Assembly: GCA_963849635.1 (NCBI GenBank)
Contig: CAWKIA010000009.1
Span: 1-64,000 of the forward strand
Length of the DNA: 64,000 nt
Source: CAVRUD01 sp963849635
GTDB lineage: Bacteria > Chloroflexota > Chloroflexia > Thermomicrobiales > UBA6265
Reading direction: 5' to 3'
A program made the translations under genes and the position numbers. Positions 53,097 through 62,618 of this stretch are shown here, in pieces. Each line of letters starts with the position of its first letter. The first letter of the stretch is position 1. The notes below the pieces were generated by a model that searched no databases, was not told the DNA's origin, and saw only the letters and a list, made by a program, of their open reading frames with translations.

Positions 53097-53915
53097 GCGG
53101 GAACCAGATCTCCGGCCAGGATGCGGTCCTGGACGAACGCCGCGAACCGTTCCGGGCTCTGGCTGGCGCGGACATACTCGGCCAGAAACGCATCATCCTG
53201 GGGATACTCGCCGGCGCAGGAGCATGGCCAGGCGCCGTGCGGCGCTTCGACGACGACGGCGACCAGGAACCCGGGGATGGCCACCACCTCGGGGGTTGCC
53301 TCGAACTCAGCGCCGTCAACAATTCGCTCGGCCGTGATGATGACGTGCCGGGCGGCCTGCGCCATCAGGACATCCTCGAACCTTGTGCCGACGATCCGGG
53401 CATTCCCCTGGGCGTCGGCCTCCTGGACGTGGATGATGGCAACGTCGGGGACAATCGCTTTCGCGGCCACGACCTGTCCACCGCCGTACGGATCGACCAC
53501 CGTCTTGAATCCCCGGGCATCGAGCAGGTCGGAACCGACCATGCCCGCGACCGGCATGAACGGCATACCCTGGATCGCCGCCCGCAACCCGGCGATCACC
53601 GTGTAGCACGCATGCTCGCGGGCCTCGACGGCGCCGCTCTCCACGCCACGGCGATAGGACGGAGCCAGTCCGTACCCCGTCTCGAAGCCGATAAATCCAG
53701 CCGAAACGGACGAGGCTACGCCGGTTCCGCACAGCAGATCGACATCGTAGGCGCCGGCCGTCTTGACGATCTCAAGGCCGCGCCGGCCCTGACGGACCAG
53801 CTCGTGGACCGCGGCGGCCGGTCCGCGGTGCAGCGTATTGCCGCCCAGGGCGACGGTTTGTCCATCCCGCACAGCATGTGATCGCGTCAACTAGGGTCGT
53901 GACTTTGTCGCGCAT
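53093..53915 (-). CDS. CoA-transferase alpha subunit (IpdA/GctA-like), one frameshift
   Basis: GGAGG five bases before ATG 53915 starts MRDKVTTLVDAI; a one-base shift near 53880 then gives AVRDGQTVALGGNTLHRGPA and the rest of the subunit: GLEIVKTAGAYDVDLLCGTG, YGLAPSYRRGVESGAVEARE, VVDPYGGGQVVAAKAIVPDV and EYPQDDAFLAEYV. Forms a heterodimer with the next gene. IpdAB opens the last steroid ring as a CoA ester; glutaconate transfer is the alternative. No steroid genes are nearby, so substrate is open. The shift is probably a sequence error. Confidence 0.82.
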
Positions 53916-54020
53916 CACATCCTCCGTTCCGTCGCCGACCAAGTCCTCACCAATAGTACCGTTCGCCGGGGTATCATCACGAGGATCAACCGTCTGCCAC
54001 CGCACCAGGGGAGCCACGAG

Positions 54021-54682
54021 ATGGCCCGAATCATTCCAATGGACACAAGCAATCGCACGATCGCGAAGGGCACGACGGTACGGATGTCGTACGAGGAGTT
54101 CCTGGCAATACCCGAACCCCTCCTCGCTGAGTGGGTCGACGGCGAGGTGACGATCTTCATGCCGCCGACGGCAGAACATCAGAATGCACTGGGTCTCCTA
54201 ACTGTCCTACTCCGTCTCTATTCCCGAATCCGGGGAGCCGGTACAGTCCTTATTGCGCCGTTCGAGGTCGTCGTACGACCCGGCCACTCGTATCGAGAAC
54301 CCGACATCCTCTTCGTGGCGACTCCAGAACCTTAACCGCCTGTCGAGCAAGCGCCTCAACGGGCCGCCCGATCTGGCGATCGAACTTCTCTCCGACGACA
54401 GCGTGACCCGAGACCGCAATGACAAGCTGCTGGAATACGAGGCCGCCGGGATCCCAGAGTACTGGATCTTCGATCCCCGGCCAGGTCGGCACGCCTCGTA
54501 CCACTACCGGCTGGGTGCGAACGATCGGTACGAGTCCGTCCTTCCTGACTCCCAGGGCCGAGTCCATTCGACCGTCCTGCCTGGCTTCTTGGCTGAAGCC
54601 GGATTGGCTCTGGGAAGATCCACTCCCTGTCGAAACCGACCTACTAGAAGAGATCCTGGGGTCAACCGGGACAAGCGAGTAG
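54021..54682 (+). CDS. Uma2-family PD-(D/E)xK endonuclease-like, two frameshifts
   Basis: About 220 residues conceptually. MSYEEFLAIPEPLLAEWVDG, HSYREPDILFVATPE and PPDLAIELLSDDSVTRDRND carry the Uma2 restriction-like active site (E...EPD...E...K), with KLLEYEAAGIPEYWIFDP after it. One extra base near 54326 and one extra T near 54590 break the frame; correcting the second gives the usual end LPGFWLKPDWLWEDPLP and a stop at 54682. Uma2 genes are abundant in some Chloroflexota and Cyanobacteria; function is unknown. Confidence 0.83.
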
Positions 54683-54694
54683 CCGGGAGCACCC

Positions 54695-56305
54695 GTGTAT
54701 CCAACTGAAGTCTACCGTTCCTACCTAACACCTCTCCGCTTCATCCAGCGATCCGCCGCGATCTTTCGCGAGAAGCCGGCAGTTGTCTACGGCGACAAGT
54801 CGTGGACCTACCCACAGTTCGCCGAGCGCATCTACCGCCTGGCATCAGCCCTCCGCGAAGCCGGGGTGAAGCCTGGCGATCGGGTTGCCTGCCTGCTCCC
54901 CAACATCCCGGCAATCCTGGAGGCCCATTTCGGGGTGCCGCTGGCCGGCGCGGTCCTGGTCGCGATCAACACCCGGCTCCACACCGAGGAGATCCGCTAC
55001 ATCTTGGAGCACTCCGGGAGCAGCGCCCTGATTGTGGACTCGGAGCTGGCCCGAGCCGTTGAGCCGATTGCCAACGAGATTCCGGGTTTGAAGCTGGTGA
55101 TTACGGTTGAGGACGTATCGACCGGTATCAAGCTGAATGGCCCGGGGTACGAGGAGTTCCTCAGCGGCGGTGATCCCACCCCCCCGGACACATGGCCGCT
55201 GACGGACGAAGAAGACGTTATCACCGTCGACTACACCAGTGGGACGACCGGACGGCCGAAGGGCGTTATGTACACCCACCGGGGTGCCTATCTCAACAGC
55301 CTCGGGGAGTTGCTCGAAACCAGAATGTCGTCAAACAGCGTCTACCTGTGGACGCTGCCCGCCTTCCATTGCAACGGCTGGTGCTACCCGTGGGCGGTGA
55401 CCGCGATCGGCGCAACCCATGTCTGCCTGCGCCAGTTCGATCCCGAACTGGTCTGGAACCTAATTCGCACTGAAGGTGTCTCCCACTTCTGCGCCGCACC
55501 GACCGTGTTGATCGCCCTGGCGAACCACCCCGCCGCAACCAGCGCGCCACTCCCAGGCGAGCTGATCGTCAGCACGGCGGCCGCCCCGCCGAGCCCGACC
55601 ATCATTGCCCAGATGGAGGCGCTCGGGGTGGAGATCGTCCACGTGTATGGCCTAACCGAGGTCTACGGTCCCCACACCGTGAACGAATGGCAACCACACT
55701 GGAACGCTCTGCCGCCGGATGAGCGCGCGAAGCTGAAAGCACGTCAAGGCGTGGCCTACATCATTGCCGACGATGTCCGGGTAGTCGACGCGGACGACCG
55801 CGACGTACCCGCCGACGGCGAGACGCTCGGCGAAGTATTGATGCGCGGCAACAACACGATGAAGGGGTACTACAACGACCCCGAGGCGACCGCGACAGCG
55901 TTCCGCAACGGCTGGTTCCACTCGGGTGATTTGGCGGTGATGCACCCGGACGGCTATATCGAGCTGCGTGATCGCCAGAAGGACATCATCATCTCCGGCG
56001 GCGAGAACATCTCGACGATCGAGGTTGAACAGGCCGTAGCGGCCTATCCAGCGGTGCTCGAAGTCGCGGTGATTGCCATCCCGGATGACTACTGGGGCGA
56101 AGTGCCAAAGGCGTTCGTCGTCCTGCGTCCGGGAGCGGATGCTACCGCGGATGACATCATTGCCTTCGTGCGCACGAAGTTGGCACGATTCAAGGTACCG
56201 AAGGCGATCGAGTTCGGAGAGTTGCCGAAGACGTCTACCGGCAAGATCCAGAAGTTCGTCCTCCGCGACCGCGAATGGGCTGGCAAGGAGCGCCGAATCA
56301 ACTGA
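54695..56305 (+). CDS. fatty-acyl-CoA synthetase (AMP-binding)
   Basis: 536 residues from GTG 54695, with GGGAG six bases upstream. VDYTSGTTGRPKGVMYTHRG is the AMP-binding P-loop, VYGLTEVYGPHTVNEWQ the A5 motif, NGWFHSGDLAVMHPDGYIEL the A7 Asp and DRQKDIIISGGENISTIEVE the hinge; LPKTSTGKIQKFVLR holds the catalytic Lys. Activates a medium or long-chain acid to its CoA ester in the cytosol. Chain-length preference is not readable; the ETRMSSNSVYLWTLPAFHCN region resembles acyl-CoA ligases of the DMSP/medium-chain group. Confidence 0.92.
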   Translation: MYPTEVYRSYLTPLRFIQRSAAIFREKPAVVYGDKSWTYPQFAERIYRLASALREAGVKPGDRVACLLPNIPAILEAHFGVPLAGAVLVAINTRLHTEEIRYILEHSGSSALIVDSELARAVEPIANEIPGLKLVITVEDVSTGIKLNGPGYEEFLSGGDPTPPDTWPLTDEEDVITVDYTSGTTGRPKGVMYTHRGAYLNSLGELLETRMSSNSVYLWTLPAFHCNGWCYPWAVTAIGATHVCLRQFDPELVWNLIRTEGVSHFCAAPTVLIALANHPAATSAPLPGELIVSTAAAPPSPTIIAQMEALGVEIVHVYGLTEVYGPHTVNEWQPHWNALPPDERAKLKARQGVAYIIADDVRVVDADDRDVPADGETLGEVLMRGNNTMKGYYNDPEATATAFRNGWFHSGDLAVMHPDGYIELRDRQKDIIISGGENISTIEVEQAVAAYPAVLEVAVIAIPDDYWGEVPKAFVVLRPGADATADDIIAFVRTKLARFKVPKAIEFGELPKTSTGKIQKFVLRDREWAGKERRIN

Positions 56306-56440
56306 GCGGCATCTGCCTGGCGATCCACCCCCACTCAAGACGGTCTGAACTTTGACGCGCACTCAGTTGCACGTCATCATGCATCCCTGAAATACCGCAC
56401 CGCGTCGCCAGACGTTCGGCCATTCGAATCGGGATCAATC

Positions 56441-58852
56441 GTGGCGTCTATCCCGTCGCACGGTTCGCCGAATATTGTTCCGATCACCCCGCTGGTGCAG
56501 ACTGGCGCGGGGGCGATGTCCGGCATCCCGGTGGCCCTGACTCCCCTCGTTGGCCGCGTCCAGGAACTCGCCGATCTCCTCTCACTACTCAAGGATCCGG
56601 ATGTCCGCCTGGTGACGCTGACGGGTCCCGGCGGCGTGGGCAAGACACGGCTGGCGATCGAGGCGGCAAACCAGTGGGCTTCCGATCAGCAGAGCCGGGT
56701 GACCTTCGTCGCGCTTGCCGCGGTCCGCGATCCCGGCCTGGTCAATGACACGATTGCCCTCGCGCTGGAACTTCAGGATCTCTCCGGGAGACCGCTGCCG
56801 GACCTGATCTCGGCCGCATTGCAGGGCGCCCCTACCCTGCTCGTGCTCGACAACATGGAGCATTTGCTCCCGGCGGCGCCGCTCCTGACCGACCTGCTCG
56901 CCGCCTGTCCCGAGTTGACGATCCTGGCAACGAGCCGGGGCCGCCTGCGCCTTTCCGGGGAACGTGACATGCCGCTGGCGCCGCTCGCGGTACCGGATCT
57001 GGGCGCGCCGATCGACCTTGCCCGGTTGACCGAGTTCGGCGCGGTCCGCCTGTGGACCGACCGGGCGAGAGCGGCCAATCCCGCCTTTGCCCTGACGAAG
57101 GCCAACGCGCCGACCGTCGCGGCGATCTGCCAGAAACTGGATGGATTGCCCCTCGCCATCGAGCTAGCGGCCGCCTGGTCGCGGGTACTTGCGCCAGAGG
57201 CAGTTCTGTCCCGTCTGGAGCGGCGGCTCCACCTGTTGACGGACGGTCCGCGCGACGCACCGATCCGGCTCCAGACGATGCGGGCGGCGGTCGCCTGGAG
57301 CTACGACCTGCTCGGCCCCGCCGAACAGGCGCTGTGCCGTCGCCTGGCGGTATTCACCGGCGGCTGCACGATCGAAGGCGCCGATGCGGTCTGGACGGAT
57401 CCGATTCCAGACAAGGGACAGATAGCGGCACCGGCCGAGATCGGCTCGGCCACTCCCGGGTTGCTCGATCTGGCCGGCGCGTTGCTGGACAAGGCGCTGC
57501 TCCGTCCGACCTCCAATGCCGAAGGTGAACCCCGTTTAGGTATGCTCGAAACGATCCGCGAGTACGGTCTCGAACAGGTCACCCTCTGTGGCGAAGATGC
57601 GCCGGTCCGCGATGCCCACGCCGCCTACTACCTGGCCTGGGTCGAAGCCAGCGCTCCCGGCCTTGAAGGTCCAGATCATGTCGCCTGGTACCACCGGATC
57701 GAGGCGGAACTCGGCAACATCCGGGCAGCAATGACCTGGTTTGCCGACCACGGCCGGACCGAAGAGGCATTGCGCCTATGCGGTGCGTTGGCCTGGTTCT
57801 GGACGGTCCCGAATCACCTCAGCGAGGGGCGGTCCTGGTTCGACCGGCTGCTCCAGGACCCGGCCGGAGTCGCTCCAGCGGTGCGAGCCCGTGCGCTGGG
57901 GGCGAACGGCGATTTGGCGGACTGGCAGAGCAACGACGCTCTTGCCGCCGACCTCCACCGGGAGGCACTCGCGCTCTGGCGGTCAGTGGGCGACCGGCGT
58001 CAAATGGCGGCTTCGCTGCGCAGCCTGGGGAGCGCCGCGATCGACCGGATGGATTTTTCCGAGGCGGAATCGGTGCTGACCGAAGCGCTACGCCTCGCCC
58101 AGGAGAACGGCGACGACTGGAACACGTCGGCCGCGGCCAATCTGCTTGGGACCACCATGAGGTTCCGGGGACACTGGCAAGCGGCCATCCCCCTGAGCGA
58201 GCAGACCGTCCAGATCTCGCGCAGGCTCGACGATCACGTACGGGTGCTGGCGGGGCTGACCTCACTGGGCTGGGCCTGGTTGGACGGCGGTGACTACGCC
58301 CGGGCCTGGGAGAGCTTCGATGCGGCCCTCTCCCTGGAGGCCAGCGACATCGACGAGGACAGCGCCGCGCTTGCCAGTTGCCTGGAGGGATTTGGGGCGC
58401 TGGCTGGGGAGATCGGCTCCCAGATGATCGGGATTCGGCTGATCGCGGCGGCGGCAGCGGTTCGCAACCGGATCGGCATCCAGATGCGGCGGCCGATGCA
58501 GGAGGCGCAAGACAGGCGGATCGCCGCCTGGGAAAAGGTGATCGGGACGCCAGCGGTGGCGGCGGCCTGGAACGCCGGACGGGTGCTCGACCGGGAGCGC
58601 GCGAATGTCCTGGCCCGTGGCATCCAACGGCCGGCGTCGCAGGCGGCAGTGGCCGCCGACAGCGGCCTCTCCCCGCGTGAGCTGGACGTCCTCGCCTTGC
58701 TCGTTGAGGGTGCGTCCGACCAGGACATCGCCGACGGACTCTTCATCTCGCGCAAGACCGCATCGAACCACGTCGCCGCTATCCTGGAAAAGCTCGGCGC
58801 CGGCAACCGGACAGCCGCGGCCACGTTGGCCGTGCGCAAAGGCTTCGTCTGA
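56441..58852 (+). CDS. STAND ATPase with LuxR-type HTH (regulator 1)
   Basis: 803 residues from a GTG start. TPLVGRVQELADLLSLLKDP leads to Walker A LTGPGGVGKTRLAIEAANQ, Walker B LLVLDNMEHLLPAAP, the ATSRGRLRLSGE and GLPLAIELAAAWSRVLAPEA motifs, LETIREYGLEQV, then TPR-like repeats, and finally an HTH: GLSPRELDVLALLVEGASDQ, DIADGLFISRKTASNHVAAI, LEKLGAGNRTAAA. MalT-like: inducer and ATP binding would oligomerise it to activate transcription. Same core as the TIR protein at 2660. It lies upstream of the globin gene on the same strand. Confidence 0.9.
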   Translation: MASIPSHGSPNIVPITPLVQTGAGAMSGIPVALTPLVGRVQELADLLSLLKDPDVRLVTLTGPGGVGKTRLAIEAANQWASDQQSRVTFVALAAVRDPGLVNDTIALALELQDLSGRPLPDLISAALQGAPTLLVLDNMEHLLPAAPLLTDLLAACPELTILATSRGRLRLSGERDMPLAPLAVPDLGAPIDLARLTEFGAVRLWTDRARAANPAFALTKANAPTVAAICQKLDGLPLAIELAAAWSRVLAPEAVLSRLERRLHLLTDGPRDAPIRLQTMRAAVAWSYDLLGPAEQALCRRLAVFTGGCTIEGADAVWTDPIPDKGQIAAPAEIGSATPGLLDLAGALLDKALLRPTSNAEGEPRLGMLETIREYGLEQVTLCGEDAPVRDAHAAYYLAWVEASAPGLEGPDHVAWYHRIEAELGNIRAAMTWFADHGRTEEALRLCGALAWFWTVPNHLSEGRSWFDRLLQDPAGVAPAVRARALGANGDLADWQSNDALAADLHREALALWRSVGDRRQMAASLRSLGSAAIDRMDFSEAESVLTEALRLAQENGDDWNTSAAANLLGTTMRFRGHWQAAIPLSEQTVQISRRLDDHVRVLAGLTSLGWAWLDGGDYARAWESFDAALSLEASDIDEDSAALASCLEGFGALAGEIGSQMIGIRLIAAAAAVRNRIGIQMRRPMQEAQDRRIAAWEKVIGTPAVAAAWNAGRVLDRERANVLARGIQRPASQAAVAADSGLSPRELDVLALLVEGASDQDIADGLFISRKTASNHVAAILEKLGAGNRTAAATLAVRKGFV

Positions 58853-59017
58853 CTCGACGGCCCCTGCCTATCCGGGCAGTCCGACCAGACGGACGGGCAG
58901 TTGCGGCGTTGTAGAAGTAGGCCACATGCTGAACCCGAGTCTCCACGGCTTCGGGCGCGTGGGCCAGGCGACGTCGCCAACCTCTCCGCGAACAGATCGA
59001 CTCGAAGGAAACGACCA

Positions 59018-59770
59018 ATGCAGAACGAACCGACGCTGTACGACTGGCTGGGCGGGATGCCGGCCCTGGTCCGGATGACGAAGCGGTTCTATGGCTATTA
59101 CGTTGTCAACGATCCGCTGCTGGAGCCGGTCTTCGCCGGGATGAACCCGAATCATCCCGAGCACGTCGCCACCTGGCTGGCCGAGGTCTTCGGTGGCCCG
59201 AAGACATACTCGGCCGATCACGGTGGCTACAACCACATGGTCCATCAGCACCTCAACCGGGGCCTGACCGAGCAGCAGCGGGCACGATGGGTGAGTTTGA
59301 TGGGGCTTGCGGCCGACGACGCCGGACTGCCCACCGACCCCGAGTTCCGATCGGCCTTCATCTCCTATCTCGAATGGGGTTCCCGGCTGGCGCTCGCAAA
59401 CTCACAGCCCGGCGCTGCCCCGCCGATGAACATGCCGGTCCCGCGCTGGGACTGGGGCACGGCCGGCCCTCCCGGCATTCGCCCAACCGGCAAGGATTCG
59501 CCCGCCAGTCCCGATCGAGACGAGACGAACGCGCTCCCCGGCGAGGATGACGCCCTCTCGTTCGAACGGCACATCCGACCGCTCTTCCGGCCGATGGACC
59601 GGCAATCGATGAAGTGGGCCTTCGACCTGTGGTCGCATACCGACGTCTCTGGTCACGCGCCCGGCATTCTGGCTCGTTTGCGGAATGGCTCGATGCCGTG
59701 CGACGTCGCCTGGCCGGCCGAGAAGGTGACCATCTTCCAGCGCTGGATCGACGCTGGCATGCCCGAGTAG
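59018..59770 (+). CDS. truncated globin (group II) with C-terminal extension
   Basis: 250 residues. Residues about 1-130 are a 2-on-2 globin: TLYDWLGGMPALVRMTKRFY, GYYVVNDPLLEPVFAGMNPN, HPEHVATWLAEVFGGPKTYS and the proximal-His helix GGYNHMVHQHLNRGLTEQQR. A Pro/Asp-rich linker joins a 70-residue tail: SFERHIRPLFRPMDRQSMKW, AFDLWSHTDVSGHAPGILAR and LRNGSMPCDVAWPAEKVTIF, ending FQRWIDAGMPE. I recall this MPCD-type tail on other proteins but not its function. AAGGAA precedes the ATG by eight bases. Group II globins handle oxygen or NO. It sits between two STAND-LuxR regulators. Confidence 0.85.
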   Translation: MQNEPTLYDWLGGMPALVRMTKRFYGYYVVNDPLLEPVFAGMNPNHPEHVATWLAEVFGGPKTYSADHGGYNHMVHQHLNRGLTEQQRARWVSLMGLAADDAGLPTDPEFRSAFISYLEWGSRLALANSQPGAAPPMNMPVPRWDWGTAGPPGIRPTGKDSPASPDRDETNALPGEDDALSFERHIRPLFRPMDRQSMKWAFDLWSHTDVSGHAPGILARLRNGSMPCDVAWPAEKVTIFQRWIDAGMPE

Positions 59771-59895
59771 GTTCTCAGCCCTGAGCCCCGTGTTGGGGGT
59801 GCACTGGACTCACCCAGTCGGGGATTTGACCCGCCGGGTATGCGAGTTCGTTGTGATTCGTCTCATGTGCAACACAAAAACGTAGCGCGTTTCCT

Positions 59896-62364
59896 TTGAC
59901 GTCCGGTTCTTGTCACGTCATCATGTTCGTGATCTCACGCACTCCACGGACAGGCGATACCGACGTGCATCAGGACGCGGCCGTGTCTAGCAATCCCGTG
60001 GTTCAACGGGTTCCCACGGAGACGGTCAGGCCGCTTCCAGTTGGCGGTCGCTTCGCCGCCGTCAAGCTGCCAACCCCGATGACGCGACTCGTCGGCAGGG
60101 AGGCCGCGCTCGACGCGCTTTTGGCACTTCTCCGCGATCCGGTCGTCCGCCTGCTGACCCTGACCGGGCCCGGCGGCGTCGGGAAGTCTCGTCTCGCGCT
60201 CGCGCTCGCCGCCGAGCTCACCGACGAATTCGCGAGCGGGGCCGCGTTTGTCGAACTGGCCGCCCTCGAGGACCCGTCGCTGTTGGCCGCAACCGTTCTG
60301 CGAGCCCTCCGGATCGAGGAACGAGGGGGACACCCGGCGGGCGAACTCTTGCGGCTCATTCTGTCCGACCGGGAGCTGCTGCTCGTCCTCGATAATCTGG
60401 AGCATCTGCTTCCCGCCGTACCATTGCTGACCGAACTTCTCACGACCTGCCCCCGCCTGCGTATCGTGGCAACGAGCCGCATCCGCCTGCGCCTGCGCGG
60501 TGAACACGAAGTTCAAGTCTCGTCGCTGGGTCTGCCAGACCTCGCCGCCCTCCCATCCGTCTCAGAACTTCCATCCTTCGGCGCAATCCAACTCTGGTCA
60601 GATAGGGCGAGGGCCGCGAACCCGACGTTCACGGTCACCGCGGCGAATGCCGCGACCGTCGCGGCGATCTGCCACCGACTCGACGGGCTGCCTCTCGCGA
60701 TCGAGCTTGCCGCGGCTCGGTCACATGCCCTCACGCCCGAAGCGATTTTGAGCCGGCTTGAGAGACGGCTGCCGCTCCTTATCGACGGACCGCGAGATGT
60801 GCCGCTCCGTCACCAGACAATGCATGCGGCGATTGCCTGGAGCTACGATCTGCTCGACCCGCCGGAACAGCGATTGTTCCGCCGGCTTTCGGTGTTCGTC
60901 GGTGGCTTCTCACTAGAAGCGGCACAAGCCATCGGAATGGGCGACTCAGATACTGCCGGGATCGATCTTCTCAGTTCGCTCGCGGGGAAGAGCCTGATCC
61001 GTCCCGTCGCGTCGGTCGGCGAGCCGCGTTATGACATGCTCGAAACCATTCGCGAGTTCGGATGGGAGCAGCTCGCGGCCAGTGGGGAGGAGATGGACGC
61101 GCGCGACACCCAAGCAATGTGGTATCTGGCGCTCGCCGAACGCGCCGAACCCGAGCTCAGTGGCCCGCACCAGTCGGAGTGGTACGACAGGCTGGACTCC
61201 GAGCTTAGCAACCTCCACGCGGCTTTTGCTCACCTCCGGGGGCGCGGAAAGTTTGATGCAGCACTGCGTCTGGCCAAAGGCGCCGAGTGGTTTCTAACGT
61301 CTCGCGGCCACTTCCACGAAGCAGACGATATGTTCGAAGCATTGCTGGAGATGGCCGGGAACGAGATCGAACCGGCAGTGTTGGCAATGGCATATACTTT
61401 TTGCGCCAACTCAGCCCACTGGCTCAACGATCTCGACCGCGCTGCATCACGGTACGAGCGAGCGCTCGAATTATATCGAGCACTTGAGGACCATCGCGGT
61501 CTTGCGATCACACTTCGGGGGGTGGGCAGTCTCGCCATCGATCGAAACGATCTGAACTCCGCGGCGGCGGCACTCGAAGAAGGCCTCATCCACGCCTCAG
61601 CTTCAAATTCCGACTGGCACCTCGCAGGAGTGATACATCTGCTTGGCGTGGTCGCCCTTGCGCACGATGATCTCGACCTGGCGATCACCCGGCAGGAGGA
61701 AGCGCTAGCGATCTGGCGGCAGCTCGGCGACACTGGATATGTAAGCGCCGCCCTGGCGTATCTTGGACTGACATTGCTTAGCGCCGGTGACGTCGAAGGT
61801 GGACGCAGTGCGTACACGGAAGTGCTCGACCTCGCCGTCGAGAGTCGCGACCATTTAAATCTCGCCCGAACGTTCGAAGGCTGCGCCGGGTTAGCGGTCG
61901 CAATGAGTGCGCCAGAACGTGCTTCACGTCTTCTTGGAGCCGCCGAAGCCTTGCGGCGCAGTATGGGGATACCGCGCCGTCCTCCGACGCAAGTCGCGGT
62001 TGACCGTGTCGAGGCGCAGGTGCGTCAGGTACTCGGCACTGAAGTCGATACGGCCGCGCATGCGTCTGGCCAGTCATTGGCATTGAGTGACGCGATTGCC
62101 GAAGCGCACGCAGCACTGCTCACAGCCTCAGCAGATGCCACGAATATGTCAACCGATCCAGCGGTTGAACAGTTCGGTCTTTCCGGCCGCGAGCGTGAGG
62201 TCCTGCGCCTGCTCGCCGACGGGGCATCCGATCAGGAGATTGCCTCCCGGCTGTTCATCTCCCGCTATACCGCCTCCAATCACGTCCACTCCATCCTGAC
62301 CAAACTCGGGGTCAGCAGCCGCGCCGCCGCGGCCGCACTCGCCGTCCGACGCGGCCTGGTCTGA
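59896..62364 (+). CDS. STAND ATPase with LuxR-type HTH (regulator 2)
   Basis: Up to 822 residues (TTG 59896; ATG 59923 is an alternative). TPMTRLVGREAALDALLALL, Walker A LTGPGGVGKSRLALALAAEL, Walker B LLLVLDNLEHLLPAVP, GLPLAIELAAARSHALTPEA and LETIREFGWEQL match regulator 1 domain for domain; TPR-like repeats and an HTH (GLSGREREVLRLLADGASDQ, EIASRLFISRYTASNHVHSI, LTKLGVSSRAAAA) follow. The two are paralogues of similar length on either side of the globin gene. The inducer is unknown; LysR-like signal domains are absent. Confidence 0.89.
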   Translation: MTSGSCHVIMFVISRTPRTGDTDVHQDAAVSSNPVVQRVPTETVRPLPVGGRFAAVKLPTPMTRLVGREAALDALLALLRDPVVRLLTLTGPGGVGKSRLALALAAELTDEFASGAAFVELAALEDPSLLAATVLRALRIEERGGHPAGELLRLILSDRELLLVLDNLEHLLPAVPLLTELLTTCPRLRIVATSRIRLRLRGEHEVQVSSLGLPDLAALPSVSELPSFGAIQLWSDRARAANPTFTVTAANAATVAAICHRLDGLPLAIELAAARSHALTPEAILSRLERRLPLLIDGPRDVPLRHQTMHAAIAWSYDLLDPPEQRLFRRLSVFVGGFSLEAAQAIGMGDSDTAGIDLLSSLAGKSLIRPVASVGEPRYDMLETIREFGWEQLAASGEEMDARDTQAMWYLALAERAEPELSGPHQSEWYDRLDSELSNLHAAFAHLRGRGKFDAALRLAKGAEWFLTSRGHFHEADDMFEALLEMAGNEIEPAVLAMAYTFCANSAHWLNDLDRAASRYERALELYRALEDHRGLAITLRGVGSLAIDRNDLNSAAAALEEGLIHASASNSDWHLAGVIHLLGVVALAHDDLDLAITRQEEALAIWRQLGDTGYVSAALAYLGLTLLSAGDVEGGRSAYTEVLDLAVESRDHLNLARTFEGCAGLAVAMSAPERASRLLGAAEALRRSMGIPRRPPTQVAVDRVEAQVRQVLGTEVDTAAHASGQSLALSDAIAEAHAALLTASADATNMSTDPAVEQFGLSGREREVLRLLADGASDQEIASRLFISRYTASNHVHSILTKLGVSSRAAAAALAVRRGLV

Positions 62365-62618
62365 TCGGACTCCGTCTGCAAGATCACCCAAACCTCTCTT
62401 CCCACGACCGGCGGAATGAAGAGTTCTCTCTATTTACCCGTTCGGGCCCCATCCCTAGGATTGACTGAGCGTCGGCTCGCTCAACGTGAACAGCGCGAAC
62501 AAGGAAATCTGCCCCGGTCAGCCCACGACCGTAGGGCGGACGATTCGTGTTGCTGCGCGATCGACGAGTCGTCTTGCGTTGTGCCAGCGAGATCATTAAC
62601 GCTGGCAGGGGGCCATCA

